Shown: positions 42,013 to 51,312, numbered from the stretch's first letter. The stretch: DNA of 64,000 bases from Ichthyophis bannanicus (GCA_033557465.1 CM066037.1:200197156-200261155); one strand, 5' to 3'. A program made the numbers and translations. Notes: generated by a model not told the origin, from the letters alone.

Positions 42013-42053
42013 CCTCCAGGAACTACAATTACCAGGTAAGTGTAATTTCCATT

Positions 42054-42665
42054 TTGCTTCTCAAGATCAAGGAATATAGTCTTAAAATAGGTCTGCACCT
42101 TAACGTTAAGAAGACAAAGATTCTGACAACTGGCAAAATCATATTGCTCTTGGTAGAATGGCTATGAAGGACCTAGACAAGATTCTCAAGAGCAGAGATG
42201 TCTCTCTCCATACAAAGATTTGACTTGTCCAGGCTATGCTATTTTCAGTAACGTCATATGGGTGCAAAAGCTGGACAGTGAAAAAGATAGGAAGAAAATT
42301 GATGCCTTTGAATTATGATGCTGGTGACGAATACTGTGTATATCATGGATTGCCCGAAGAACAAACCAGACAGTGCTAGAGGAGATCAAACCTAAGTTTT
42401 CCTTAGAAGCTCAGAAGATGAGAATTTGACTTTCATACTTTGGACACATCATGCAAAGAGAGATCATTGGAGAAAGACATAATGCTTGGTAAGGTAGAAG
42501 GTCACCTTAAAAGAGGAAGGCCAGCAATGAGATGGATATATATAATAACAGCAGCTATGGATACCACTCTATCAACAATGAACCACTTGGCTGAAGACCA
42601 AAGAAAGTTTAGGTCAATTATCCAGAGGGTCGCCAGGAGTCGACACAGACTCAACGGTACTTAAC
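42054..42665 (+). pseudogene. RTE RT C-terminal domain (part 2)
   Basis: Readable blocks in shifting frames: 'LLLKIKEYSLK', 'ALGRMAMKDLDKILKSRDVSLHTKI' (about 42145-42220), 'SYGCKSWTVKK' (about 42255-42290), and 'SLEKDIMLGKVEGHLKRGRPAMRWI' followed by 'ITAAMDTTLSTMNHLAEDQRKFRSIIQRVARSRHRLN' (42440-42664). This is the C-terminal part of BovB-like RTE ORF2. Confidence 0.87.
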
Positions 42666-42712
42666 AACATCAACATTGGAATAGCCTAGTGCCTCACAAA
42701 CATATTTCTGAT

Positions 42713-42740
42713 ATATATCTTATATATATATATATATATC
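42713..42740. repeat. (TA)n microsatellite
   Basis: An alternating TA run interrupted once by C, at the edge of the L1 ORF1-like fragment. Confidence 0.85.
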
Positions 42741-43282
42741 TTTCATAAATGATAAGGATGACCCATATAAATTCTGAGCCTCATTTTCACTTTTCTTGAG
42801 AAGTTCATCAAAGGCTACAAACTGAGACTCATGTTTACGTTTTGCTACCATTTCCTTTGTAAAATCAGATAACTGGGAAAAGATACCACTCAGGGAGGCA
42901 TCAATACGAGTTAAAGCACTCCAAATGTCTGACAAAGAAATATCCAAACTCTTATCCACACCAGTAGACGAATCGGGTAAACCTCGCAAGCAAGTGGACA
43001 AGTCCAGTACCAAAACTACACGAGGCAGCGGAAGAACATTCATCTCAGAAGAAACCAGAGAAGGTCCAACTTGACTTGACCCTACCGGGGGTTGCGACAA
43101 ATCCTCCCTTATAGACAAGGACGTCACGAGACTCACAACACCATTGCATGCCTGCGCGGTTGGGTTAACCTCCAACACGGAAGACAAACTTACTGTAGAT
43201 TCAAAGTCACCAGTTACGAGGGTTGCTATTTATATTTCTGGCATAATAATGAAAAAACAAATATTTATGATCAAAATTGGTT

Positions 43283-44330
43283 TTATTGTTTTTCAAAATA
43301 TTCTCCATGAAGATCAATACACTTTTGCATGCGTTTGAACCAATTTTCGAAGCACTTTTTCCACTCCGATTGAGGTAACTCCAAAAAATGCATTTTGAAT
43401 GCATCAACCGCATCTTCGGGTGTTGAAAATCGTTGACCACGTAATTTGTTTTTGATGTGCGGGAATAAAAAGAAGTCATTGGGTGCCAAATCAGGGCTGT
43501 ACGGTGGATGACCCATCAATTCGATGTTTTGGCCGGTCAAAAATTCCTTTGTTTGAGCCGATGTGTGAGAGCTTGCATTGTCATGATGAAGAATTATTCG
43601 CCTCTTCTTTGACTTTTTCCAAATTTCTCCGAAGACTTCTGGTAAACAAATGGTCATGTACCATTCAGAATTGACCGTCCTACATTGCTCTAACGGCACT
43701 GTCGCCACGTGACCAGTAATGCCAAAGAAACAGGCAACCATTTGCTTCAATGTGCTGCTTCAGCGAACAACTTTTGTTGGATTTGGCTCGTCTTGGAAGA
43801 CCCATACAGTCGATTGCTGTTTTGTTTCGGGCTCATATGCATAGATCCATGATTCGTCACCTGTGTAGATGTTATACACAGTCTTTGATGCACCTTGAAC
43901 ATATTTTTTCAACATTTCCTTGCACCAATCGACACGAGCCTTCTTTTGAGCATTTGTCAGATTATGCGGGATCCAACGCGAACAAATCTTTTTTACGGCC
44001 AAATGATCATGCAATATCTTATTGATGCTTGCCATACTAATGCCCAAAGATGCCTCAATCTCATGGTATGTCACATGACGATCTTGCTTTATCAGTTCAC
44101 ACACAGCATCGATATTTTCTGGCACAACAACCGATTTTGGACGACCCTGACGGAATTCGTCCTGGAGCGAACGTCGCCCACGATTGAATTCGTTATACCA
44201 GTTTTTTACAGTGCTGTAGGATGGTGCTTTATCGCCGTATAAAAAATTAAGTTCATCGATGCACTCTTGATAATCCACGTCGAAAGTTATGAAAAATAAT
44301 CGCACGAAAATGTTCACGAGTTAATTCCAT
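43283..44330 (-). pseudogene. mariner transposase (DD34D), two lesions
   Basis: Cut-and-paste transposase. ATG 44330 opens MELTREHF. A short deletion (about 5 nt, near 44270) shifts the frame to the one open from 44317, with HTH regions 'GDKAPSYSTVKNWYNEFNRG' and 'DRHVTYHEIEASLGISMASINKIL'. Catalytic blocks: 'YTGDESWIYAYEP' (first Asp, about 43855), 'IILHHDNASSHTS' (second Asp, about 43585), and 'PYSPDLAPNDFFLFPHIKNKL' (third Asp, about 43470). A single TGA after 'NPTKVVR' (about 43757) interrupts the middle. Otherwise the protein is complete to 'HGEYFEKQ'. Only two lesions suggest recent decay. Confidence 0.93.
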
Positions 44331-44465
44331 TTTTCGCCCGAGATGAATTTTTCAAGTTACTGTAAACAACAAATCGCGCTCAAATGATAAAATGTTATGA
44401 ATAAGGTTATGTTCAACAATGTCAGTGTTCCAATGGAACCATTGGATGGCGCCTGGCAACACTTA

Positions 44466-44590
44466 GGGGTATGTTTACTAAACCAGGCTAACGGTTAACC
44501 CGGGCTATCTGCCACTAGGTCCCATATTCAATGGAACCTAGTTGCAGATAGCCCGGGTTAACCGTTAGCCCGATTTAGTAAACATGCCCC
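44466..44590. mobile_element. Palindromic Harbinger-like MITE inside mariner
   Basis: 125 bp. The two arms ('GGGGTATGTTTACTAAACC' plus 'GGCTAACGGTTAACCCGGGC' against their inverted copies) form an almost perfect palindrome around 44525-44530. TTA flanks both ends (44463-44465 and 44591-44593), fitting the 3-bp TWA duplication of PIF/Harbinger. Non-coding. Confidence 0.85.
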
Positions 44591-44675
44591 TTACTGTTGC
44601 TAAGGCCAGAAATATAAATAGCAACCCTCGTAAAGACTGAAACATTCCTTCTTTCTCTTTCAATGTTGATAGACG

Positions 44676-45957
44676 CTGTGGCAAGGTCATCTATCCTGAG
44701 TATGGGGGAGGTGAGAAACGTAAAGTATTCACCCTAGTAAAGGGTCCCCTTTTAGGAGTGCAGGGTGAGAAATTACAGCCACACCTAAGAACCAGGAAAA
44801 CCCCAGCTGGAACAGGTTTCATGCAGTGTCTAATAGAGTAAGAGGGAGAGATTGCGGGCACGAGGTCCAAAACCCTTACTTCAACAAGTTTCCTGATTAC
44901 TCAAATACCAGAAGGCAGGGGGATTGCCAGCACCTGGGAAGGAAGGAGATGGGGCTAGAACCCTGGAGGTATAAGCCTATACTAGAGTATACAGACAGAA
45001 AGAAAGGAAGAGAGAAAGGAAAGGAGAAAGGAGGAGAAGGCAGAGACCGGAGAAGAGAAGGAGGTAGAGAAGGTGCTGACTCATGCAGAAGAGCCGAGCT
45101 ACCAGGAGCTGAGAGGGCTGAATTTCCTGCAACAGGTTGGCAGCAGAGCTTGGAGCCAGGAACTGGAGAAGCTCTCAGAGCACCGGAGAGGTTGTCAGCT
45201 GAGCAGTCTGACCGGGTGTGTGAGTCAGAACCCATGCAGCTGGGAGAGCCAGTGGCAGAGTTGAGGGAAGAAGACATCCTTATGGATTGTTCCCTTGCCA
45301 AGCTTTAGACATGAAGTCTTGAGGAAAAGCCAGCCCTGAAAGAATTATCCTCCTTGAAAAGGTAACCATTAGAAACAGGCAGTGTGGTGGTAAATTCCCC
45401 ATATGTTTTTAAAAGGGAAGTTTACTGAAGTATAAGGATAAGCAGGAAACTGTGATTCATGCTTGTTATCCACCTGTGGTTTGAGCTGTGAAACGGCAAG
45501 AAGCCAATTTACCTGCTAGAAGAGGTTTTTCTTTGCTCCTCTATTATGTGAAAAGCCTGTTGAGAGTTTTTGATGGCAGTCTGACTGTTTGCTCCTTGTT
45601 TTGAGTTCTGTTGTACCTGAAATGCAGCCTAGAAGGAATTGAGGCTGATAGAAGCCAAACTGCCACAGAAGATTAAGCTTGTTTGGACTTTATGCTGTAA
45701 TTAGCAAAGACTAAAAGGAAGGTGGCAGCCTTGTTATCAAAGGCTGTGCTTCTGAAAGTAAGAAGACTTTAAACAGCCATTTTTGGGTTCTTTTGTTTCC
45801 TTTGCCAACCATCTGCTGTACCTTGAGCAAATCCTACAGAAATAATCCTGTATCTGGTACTTTGAATCTTTTTGTGTGAAATAAATTTTCTGTTATATGC
45901 CTTACCTCGGTGGCCTTAACTACACTTTCTACCTGAAGCACAAACACATCTTAGCAG
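44676..45957 (+). repeat. Possible solo LTR
   Basis: It begins TGTGGCAAGG where the L1 ORF1-like frame stops. It contains a GA-rich tract (44995-45065) and an AATAAA (about 45881), followed by 'TGCCTTACCTCGGTGGCC', and ends near 'AGCAGTACTACA'. The layout fits an LTR (U3, polyA signal, short U5). I could not find a matching target duplication. The open frame 44826-45308 is repetitive (Glu/Arg/Gly) and probably not a gene. Confidence 0.4.
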
Positions 45958-46947
45958 TACTACATTTCCCAGAAGACACCACAAGGAAATAGGCTGCTAA
46001 GGCTTATAGGAGAAGGTTCCTCCAATAACCACGCCCCTCTAAAACTAGAGGCGAGTGGTGAGGGCGTTGACAACGCCTATCCTTAGATCAAACAGTCTTA
46101 ACAGTTTTAGCAGGATTATCAGTACTCACAGTTAAGGACCTCTTTTTCCGCTTTCCCATTCCAGGGCTTCAAACCACATGTGCTGCTCAGTGCACCGAAG
46201 GGGCACCAAAGAGACCATGTCTTACCCCTTTGGACATGCCCCTTCAGACGCAGACGTATCCCGTGGAACGAGACCACATTTTAAGGCCCCCAATGACAAG
46301 GCAGCCAATCACAGTGCAGGTAAACCGGGTGGCAGGGGGGGTTGGGGCTCCTGCCTGCACAGTACTGTGGCAATTTCCACACACAAATTCGAGGTAACAG
46401 CTCTCCCTAGACATGTTTTTAACACACCTGGTGCATCTCTGCTGCCACTTTAAATAAATTCTGGGCAAAAGAAAACAAAAATTGCTACTCTAAGGGGGTT
46501 TATTTTAGAAGCCCTATTCGTGCTTCAGACAAATGAAAATGGGCATAGACATGTCCAAAGCATGGAGACGCCCCGGAGCCATTTTAGAAAGCTTTTTTAA
46601 AGACATCCGTCCCAGGGTGCTTCCCCAAAGGAAATGGCAGCATGCTAACGTGGCTCCAGCCCTGAAGATCCTATTAATAGGACCTCCCGTTATAAATGTC
46701 CCATTTTTTTTACCAAGCTCATGTTTCCTGACAGGCTCCTTGAATCGGGTTCAATCCCTTGATGGAGAAATCAGAGCGATCAGGGCTTAAATACTTTGAA
46801 TAACTTTTCCTCCTTTCACTGTGATCAGCGGCCATAGACTGCCCCGGTAACACTCACCATGATTGTGATCAGGCTGCAGGTGCTGCTTCCAACATAATTC
46901 TGCACTTGTGAAGAGCAGATCTCATGTTGCCAGATAGCGTGCAGAGT
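45958..46947. other. No gene recognised
   Basis: Unassigned. It holds small hairpins (for example GGCGTTGACAACGCC near 46056) and no convincing coding. The sequence just before 46948 is the target of the gypsy insertion and resumes at 52609. Confidence 0.45.
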
Positions 46948-46951
46948 ATAC
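46948..46951. repeat. Target duplication (left) of gypsy element
   Basis: ATAC, repeated at 52605-52608 directly after the right LTR. Confidence 0.85.
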
Positions 46952-48115
46952 TGTGGCTGTCGCGCCCCTACCAGGCGGTCGCCTAGTAGGGACGGGAAGC
47001 CATCTTGAATTCCTCTTTACCAAGGATTGTAGTTGTGTATAGAGATAAATGAACCAAGTGGTTGTTTCAAAGTACACAGGAATTTTATTAGCTTCCGTGG
47101 CAAGTGGATAACAAATCTTTCAAGCAGTTGTACACTCAAGTCAAAGAAAATAAAGGATAATCTTCTCCTATTAAAGCAAAGCTTACAACCAGTGTTGTAG
47201 TAGAATTATTTACACAGGCTTTCTTTTTCTTTTCCCTTTATGATGCTTCTCAATTCCGTAATCGTAAAGCACATGTATTTACAATTCCTAACTTCTCACT
47301 GCTCTCAGGCTTTCATTACTTTATGCTTAATGTTCTTTAACAGGTTAAACAGCCTATTCCACTGAATGGCCCCTTCTCCTATAGGTAGGACTTCAATGGG
47401 CTTCTCCTGTTCAGTTTCTCCTGAAAACCCCTTCTTCCTAATCTGGGTTTTCCTAGGCCTAAACCTCTCTTCAGAGTCAGAGCAAGAAACACAGGGTTTT
47501 GGCTTTACTGCTTTCTTTCTCCTACCTTGGAGTCTTGTTGCAGCACCTTCCTGGCTGAGGCTTCTGTGGTTTGTGACTCTCTCTGCCCCTGAGCTAGACA
47601 GGGAATCAGGGTAAGACCTCCACTTCCCTTCCTGGGGCTTCTGCTGCCTGCAGACAGACCCTTCATCAGAGGAGTCTAAGCACTCTTGCCTTAGCCTTCT
47701 CAAAGCCAACCTTTTCTCTCTCTCCCTCTTGCCAGTCTGTTTGGTCCTCTGCCTGGAACCTTCTCTGTAGCTTCCTTGGCTGCAGTGCTGGCTGCTCTTG
47801 TCTCTGCTGCTGCTCTCTTTGTGGCTGCTTCTCTCTTGGCTGCTTCTCCCTTGACTGCTTCTCTCAACTTTGTTTGTTTTCTCAAACTTAAACGTTGAGC
47901 AGGGCACCTCCCTCTCTGTCTCCACCCACTTGTACCTCCTACTCTTACCTGAGGTTGTCATAGAGTCTGGGAGTGGCTTAAACCTAGCTCTACCCTCTTG
48001 GTTTCTCTCAGGGATTTTGCTGTGGTGTATGTGTTCTAGTGCACCCATCCCCCGAAAAGAAGAACAAGTTCTTTTCTCTTTTATTTCCATGCTGAGCTGC
48101 ACTCTCCTTACCACA
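46952..48115 (-). repeat. Gypsy 3' LTR (with ORF)
   Basis: 1164 bp. It aligns end to end with 51313-52604, with roughly 2 % differences by eye, except that a 125-bp segment present at 51683-51807 is absent. It carries the LTR ORF in an unbroken frame. Confidence 0.93.
47305..48090 (-). CDS. LTR-embedded Ser/Arg/Lys-rich ORF
   Basis: An open frame of 261 codons from ATG 48090 inside the 3' LTR. It is also in frame with the integrase upstream through the polypurine tract. The product is hydrophilic and basic: a Ser/Arg/Glu-rich part (SSQGRSSQERSSHKESSSRDKSS), a KR-rich stretch (KREREKRLALRRLR), an acidic Ser patch (DSSDEGS), 'CVSCSDSEERFRPRKTQIRKK', and a helical end ('WNRLFNLLKNIKHK'). No known domain. 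The 5' LTR carries the same ORF from ATG 52535 with a frameshift near 52090 and a different, longer C-terminus (...SAESMEVEGKE). It could be a genuine accessory ORF or a by-product of weak constraint. Confidence 0.55.
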   Translation of the reverse strand: MEIKEKRTCSSFRGMGALEHIHHSKIPERNQEGRARFKPLPDSMTTSGKSRRYKWVETEREVPCSTFKFEKTNKVERSSQGRSSQERSSHKESSSRDKSSQHCSQGSYREGSRQRTKQTGKREREKRLALRRLRQECLDSSDEGSVCRQQKPQEGKWRSYPDSLSSSGAERVTNHRSLSQEGAATRLQGRRKKAVKPKPCVSCSDSEERFRPRKTQIRKKGFSGETEQEKPIEVLPIGEGAIQWNRLFNLLKNIKHKVMKA

Positions 48116-50280
48116 TATCCCCCCCCCCCCCTTAGACTATTACGGGCTGGCGCATTAACCCGCGAACAGCACGTAATACAAGGTATGGGTTGAGAATCAT
48201 CACCAACTCTTAGGGCTAGCTGGACATTCCCTATACGCTCCTGCCATATCCTCAACAGATTAATATGGTATACCTGTTGCTTTCCCCGTCCAGTATCCAC
48301 AGCATAAGACACTGGTCCGAGCCGTCTCGCTATTTTGTAAGGGCCTTTCCAGGAATTCTCAAACCTAGAGTTTCCTGCAGCTACCATTACCATAACCTTA
48401 TCCCCGACCTTTAAGAGACGCGGCCTTGCTCGCCGGTCGTGATAAGTTTTTTGTTTACTCTGACTTCTTTTTAAATTTTCCTCCGCTACAGTGGCAATCC
48501 GCTGTAAGCGATTCTTCAGGTCTTTTAGGAATCTGGGAATCTCTTGTACATCCTCTACCGGTGCTACCCATTGTTCCCTTAGTATATCCAGCACCCCGCG
48601 TGGAGTTCTCCCATACATAAGTTCGTATGGTGATGTGCCTGTAGAGGTTTGTCTCCTCTCTCTGCATGCATAAAGCACAAAAGGCAACATTGTATCCCAC
48701 TCACTCAACCTTCCTTCCAAACTCCTTTTTAACAGGTTCTTTAAGGTTTGATTGAACCTTTCCACTAACCCGTTGGTTTGGGGATGATAAGCTGCTGTGC
48801 GGATATGTCTGATCCCAGATGCGTCCCATACCTGAGCTAGGTGACGGGACATGAAATTTGTTCCCCTGTCTGTTAAGACCTCACGAGGGAACCCTATTTC
48901 GCAAAATAATCGTATTAGTTCCATAGCTATCAAAAGGGCAGACGTGTTTCTTAACAGGATAGCCCACGGAAAACGAGTGGCATGGTCCATTATGACCAAA
49001 ATGTATTGGTGACCCCGTGGTGTTTTTAGCAAAGGCCCCACTATATCCACCCCCAACCTATGTACCGGTTTATTCATGACAGGGAGAGGAATCAAAGGTA
49101 CCTCCGGTGGATGGTTACTTGAGACCCTTTGGCAAGCCGGGCACGAGGCGCAGAACCTCGCTGTCTCTGTATATACGCCTGGCCAATAAAACCTAGCAAG
49201 GACCTGATCCAGGGTGCTCTGTACACCCTTGTGTCCCCCTACTGGGTGATCGTGGGCCAATCTTAAAATGATATTCTTAAAAGAAGAAGGTATCACCAGT
49301 TGCCTTCTTAGATCTTCTGTCCGTGGATCTATATTCTCCCTATATAGTAGGTTGCTATCCCATAAAAATCTAGGTAAAGCCTCCGATCCTTTCCGGGCGA
49401 ACTCACACGCTCGCACCAAAGCGGGATCTGCTTTTTGCTCATCAGGAAATGAGGGAAACTTCGCTATTAACTCCTCAGGAACCCAGGGCAGCTCCTGACC
49501 CGACATTAACTGACCCCTATTCTTGGCCCTGATGCACCTCTCCCGCCGCTTCTCGGCCTTTCCTTTCCTGGGGGCATCCTTGGCCGGGGTTATTAAGTCC
49601 TCATGAAAGGAGGTCCCTGGTATCGGCTCCTCCTGGGAATCTACCTCTTCCTCTGAAGGTTTTGAGCCTGCGCGTGTGGTTACCAGGCCTGTTTCCTCCT
49701 GCAGCTGTTTCTCTACCCCCTTCCTGAACTGGGACCAGTCACGGCCCAATATCATATCGTGTGGGAGTCTAGGTATCACTGCCACTGCTACCTCCCTTCC
49801 ACTACCTAACCCCTTTATCCTAACACTCTGGAGAGGATAGGTGGAGGCAGCCCCATGGACACATTTGATTTTAACCTGCCCCCTTGAGGACTCTTGTAAG
49901 TACTGCCTCTGGGCCTCTATCCTTTTCCACAGCCTGCTGGAAATCATGGACTGGCTGGCCCCTGAGTCTAGTAGAGCTTCTGTGGGTATCCCTTCCACCT
50001 CTACGGATAGGAGGAATGCCTCACCTATCTCCTTGGGACGTGTGATTACAAAAGCTTTCCTTACTTGACAGTTTCTCTTAAGGTCACCTGGCTCACCACA
50101 GGAGAAACATTTTCTCTGCAGGTTATATCTGCCTTCCATGTGTTTATTCCTTTCTAGCTTATGGCTAGTAAAGATGGCATTCCTTTCCTGCATTTCTGTA
50201 CCTGCCCTCTGAAAAACACCCTCTTTCTTGAGGCTTAATTTCTTGGCCTCCAGAAAGCACTCAGCCAACGAAATGGCTTC
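47305..50280 (-). CDS. Gag C-terminus, protease and integrase polyprotein (no RT)
   Basis: One frame of about 990 codons, continuous with gag after the TAG at 50281-50283. Numbering is from 'AECFLEAKK', with the residue before its first Ala as 1. A zinc knuckle at 54-67 reads C-x2-C-x9-C, with the usual His replaced by Asp. Protease has 'ALLDSGAS' (Asp 101). Integrase: H339, H346, C376, C379 zinc-binding set; catalytic D408 ('GVDIVG'), D467 ('LTDRGTNF'), E503 ('NGLVERFNQ'), giving exact D,D35E spacing; then a GPY/F-like module ('SWKGPYKIARRLGPVSY') ending 'YHINLLR'. Nothing between protease and integrase resembles RT, only a charged linker (about 185-300). Integrase looks intact. Confidence 0.92.
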   Translation of the reverse strand, partial: EAISLAECFLEAKKLSLKKEGVFQRAGTEMQERNAIFTSHKLERNKHMEGRYNLQRKCFSCGEPGDLKRNCQVRKAFVITRPKEIGEAFLLSVEVEGIPTEALLDSGASQSMISSRLWKRIEAQRQYLQESSRGQVKIKCVHGAASTYPLQSVRIKGLGSGREVAVAVIPRLPHDMILGRDWSQFRKGVEKQLQEETGLVTTRAGSKPSEEEVDSQEEPIPGTSFHEDLITPAKDAPRKGKAEKRRERCIRAKNRGQLMSGQELPWVPEELIAKFPSFPDEQKADPALVRACEFARKGSEALPRFLWDSNLLYRENIDPRTEDLRRQLVIPSSFKNIILRLAHDHPVGGHKGVQSTLDQVLARFYWPGVYTETARFCASCPACQRVSSNHPPEVPLIPLPVMNKPVHRLGVDIVGPLLKTPRGHQYILVIMDHATRFPWAILLRNTSALLIAMELIRLFCEIGFPREVLTDRGTNFMSRHLAQVWDASGIRHIRTAAYHPQTNGLVERFNQTLKNLLKRSLEGRLSEWDTMLPFVLYACRERRQTSTGTSPYELMYGRTPRGVLDILREQWVAPVEDVQEIPRFLKDLKNRLQRIATVAEENLKRSQSKQKTYHDRRARPRLLKVGDKVMVMVAAGNSRFENSWKGPYKIARRLGPVSYAVDTGRGKQQVYHINLLRIWQERIGNVQLALRVGDDSQPIPCITCCSRVNAPARNSLRGGGGYVVRRVQLSMEIKEKRTCSSFRGMGALEHIHHSKIPERNQEGRARFKPLPDSMTTSGKSRRYKWVETEREVPCSTFKFEKTNKVERSSQGRSSQERSSHKESSSRDKSSQHCSQGSYREGSRQRTKQTGKREREKRLALRRLRQECLDSSDEGSVCRQQKPQEGKWRSYPDSLSSSGAERVTNHRSLSQEGAATRLQGRRKKAVKPKPCVSCSDSEERFRPRKTQIRKKGFSGETEQEKPIEVLPIGEGAIQWNRLFNLLKNIKHKVMKA
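48116..48135 (-). promoter_or_regulatory. Polypurine tract
   Basis: A run of 12-14 G on the - strand directly before the 3' LTR, the expected primer site for plus-strand DNA synthesis. Confidence 0.75.
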
Positions 50281-50973
50281 CTAGGTGTTTTTACAGTTCT
50301 GCATTACCAGAAAACTTTGCAACTCTTTAGGTACAGCTTCTGTAAATTGTTCCAGTATCAGAGTATCAATAACAGAGTCTATGCTGCCATTCTCAGGTAC
50401 AAGCCATTTACAAACTAAGCTTTTTATTCTATGGTATAAAGCTTGGGGTGTTTCACCCTCCTTCAGTACACATGCTCTCAGAAGCCTCCGATAGACCGAG
50501 GGACTTAACCCCATCAGATCTCTTATGGCCTTCTTTACATGCTCATACTCAGCTACCAACGCAACCGGCATTTCCCTGTAGGCTGCTAAAGCCTCCCCAC
50601 TAAGGGTAATAGCAAACCTCATGGCCCATTGCTCCTTCGGCCAGTGAGCCAAAACAGCTATTCTTTCAAAGGCCTCAATGAAATCATCAATATTGTCCTC
50701 TTTAGTAAGGCGGCCACATGAGAAAGTTCCAGTACCAGGGCCTTCCCCTCCTGGAAAAACAACCTGTGCACCTGGTACGGCCTGTGCCTTTTGTACAGTC
50801 TGTGCCACCTTGGTCGCTTCTTCCTGGGTCCGGATCCACCTCGCCATCACCTCCAGTAGGGGTTGCTGTTGAGCGCAAAGCATGGACGCCGCTTGCTCCT
50901 GGCTCACTGCCGCCATCTCCCTCTGTTTGGTGAACTGGTCTGCCACCCAGGCCAATATGTCCGCTGTCTCCAT
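50281..50973 (-). CDS. SCAN-related gag capsid (N-terminal part)
   Basis: From ATG 50973 (METADILAW) to an in-frame TAG at 50281-50283; the same frame continues beyond it. The N-terminal part is Gln-rich and helical. The capsid-like part has 'DNIDDFIEAFERIAVLAHWPKEQWAMRFAITLSGEALAAYREM', 'RLLRACVLKEGETPQALYHRIKSLVCKWL' and 'LILEQFTEAVPKELQSFL'. This is the pattern of the SCAN domain, which is thought to descend from Gmr1-like gag. The TAG falls inside gag, upstream of the zinc knuckle, so a mutation is likelier than programmed readthrough. A 340-nt leader separates it from the 5' LTR. Confidence 0.85.
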   Translation of the reverse strand: METADILAWVADQFTKQREMAAVSQEQAASMLCAQQQPLLEVMARWIRTQEEATKVAQTVQKAQAVPGAQVVFPGGEGPGTGTFSCGRLTKEDNIDDFIEAFERIAVLAHWPKEQWAMRFAITLSGEALAAYREMPVALVAEYEHVKKAIRDLMGLSPSVYRRLLRACVLKEGETPQALYHRIKSLVCKWLVPENGSIDSVIDTLILEQFTEAVPKELQSFLVMQNCKNT

Positions 50974-51312
50974 CCTGGACTGCAGTTTCTGGGAACACAA
51001 ACACAGAGAAACCACACAAAGTGCAGCACTTTTTTTTTTCTCCCACTTTCTCCTAGTGAGTACCTGGTGGCCCCTTACATCAGAATCCTAGGCTTATCCC
51101 CCTCTAGCCTACGGGTTACCTGATTCTGATGCAGGTCTTCGCTTTACCACCAGACAACAGCGCTCCGGATCCGACTCCACTCCGGATTTTCCCTCCACGT
51201 TTTCTCTCGGTCCGGTCACTCCGTCCTTCCTGTATCTTCCTCGTCCCGAGGTACAAGCTTGGAGACGCACCACTTGACCGCTGGAATGCTGAATCCGAAA
51301 AACGACGCCACC

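Larger units (their letters stand above)
36234..42053 (+). mobile_element. DIRS-type retrotransposon B
   Basis: A 5.8-kb DIRS element in the RT gene of an RTE LINE. It has 120-bp inverted terminal repeats (36247-36366 and 41893-42012), outer single-copy ends, and an internal complementary region (about 41403-41498) that joins both termini. Gene order is as in DIRS-A, with related but clearly different proteins. No target duplication, as expected for recombinase insertion. Gag and pol carry frameshifts; the recombinase catalytic half is open. Confidence 0.93.
35766..42665 (+). mobile_element. RTE/BovB-like LINE, split by DIRS-B
   Basis: A + strand RTE-clade LINE fragment in two parts, 35766-36233 and 42054-42665. 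Removing DIRS-B joins 'DVKH' directly to 'LLLKIKEYSLK..LHLNVKKTKILTTGK' in frame. The 3' end 'RHRLNGT' at about 42660 is typical of the BovB-like C-terminus. Confidence 0.88.
43217..44630 (-). mobile_element. mariner transposon, nearly intact
   Basis: The terminal inverted repeats are CGAGGGTTGCTATTTATATTTCTGGC at the left and its reverse complement at the right. TA lies outside both ends (43215-43216 and 44631-44632). A single transposase gene lies on the - strand. The 5' UTR is broken by a 125-bp MITE at 44466-44590. The total is 1414 bp, or about 1.29 kb without the MITE, the usual mariner size. Confidence 0.95.
42745..44675 (-). pseudogene. L1 ORF1-like N-terminal fragment, split by mariner
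   Basis: A - strand frame 43187-42745 with 'LDISLSDIWSALTRIDASLSGIFSQLSDF' and 'FDELLKKSENEAQNL', a predicted coiled coil like the N-terminal half of amphibian L1 ORF1 proteins. Upstream, across the mariner, 44675-44633 reads 'LSTLKEKEGMFQSL' and joins in frame to 'TGDFESTVSLS' once the mariner and one TA are removed. The family is uncertain; the in-frame join is clear. It could pair with the C-terminal fragment at 35150-35765. Confidence 0.6.

Noticed and set aside
44826..45308. 160-codon + strand frame rich in Glu, Arg and Gly
   Set aside because: It covers a GA-rich simple repeat inside a possible LTR. No domain; open by composition.
50281..50283. TAG as programmed gag readthrough
   Set aside because: It falls inside gag, before the zinc knuckle, where readthrough would not separate gag from pol.
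51285..51312. Primer binding site for a known tRNA
   Set aside because: A TGGCGTC-type start lies next to the 5' LTR, but I could not match the following bases to a tRNA 3' end.
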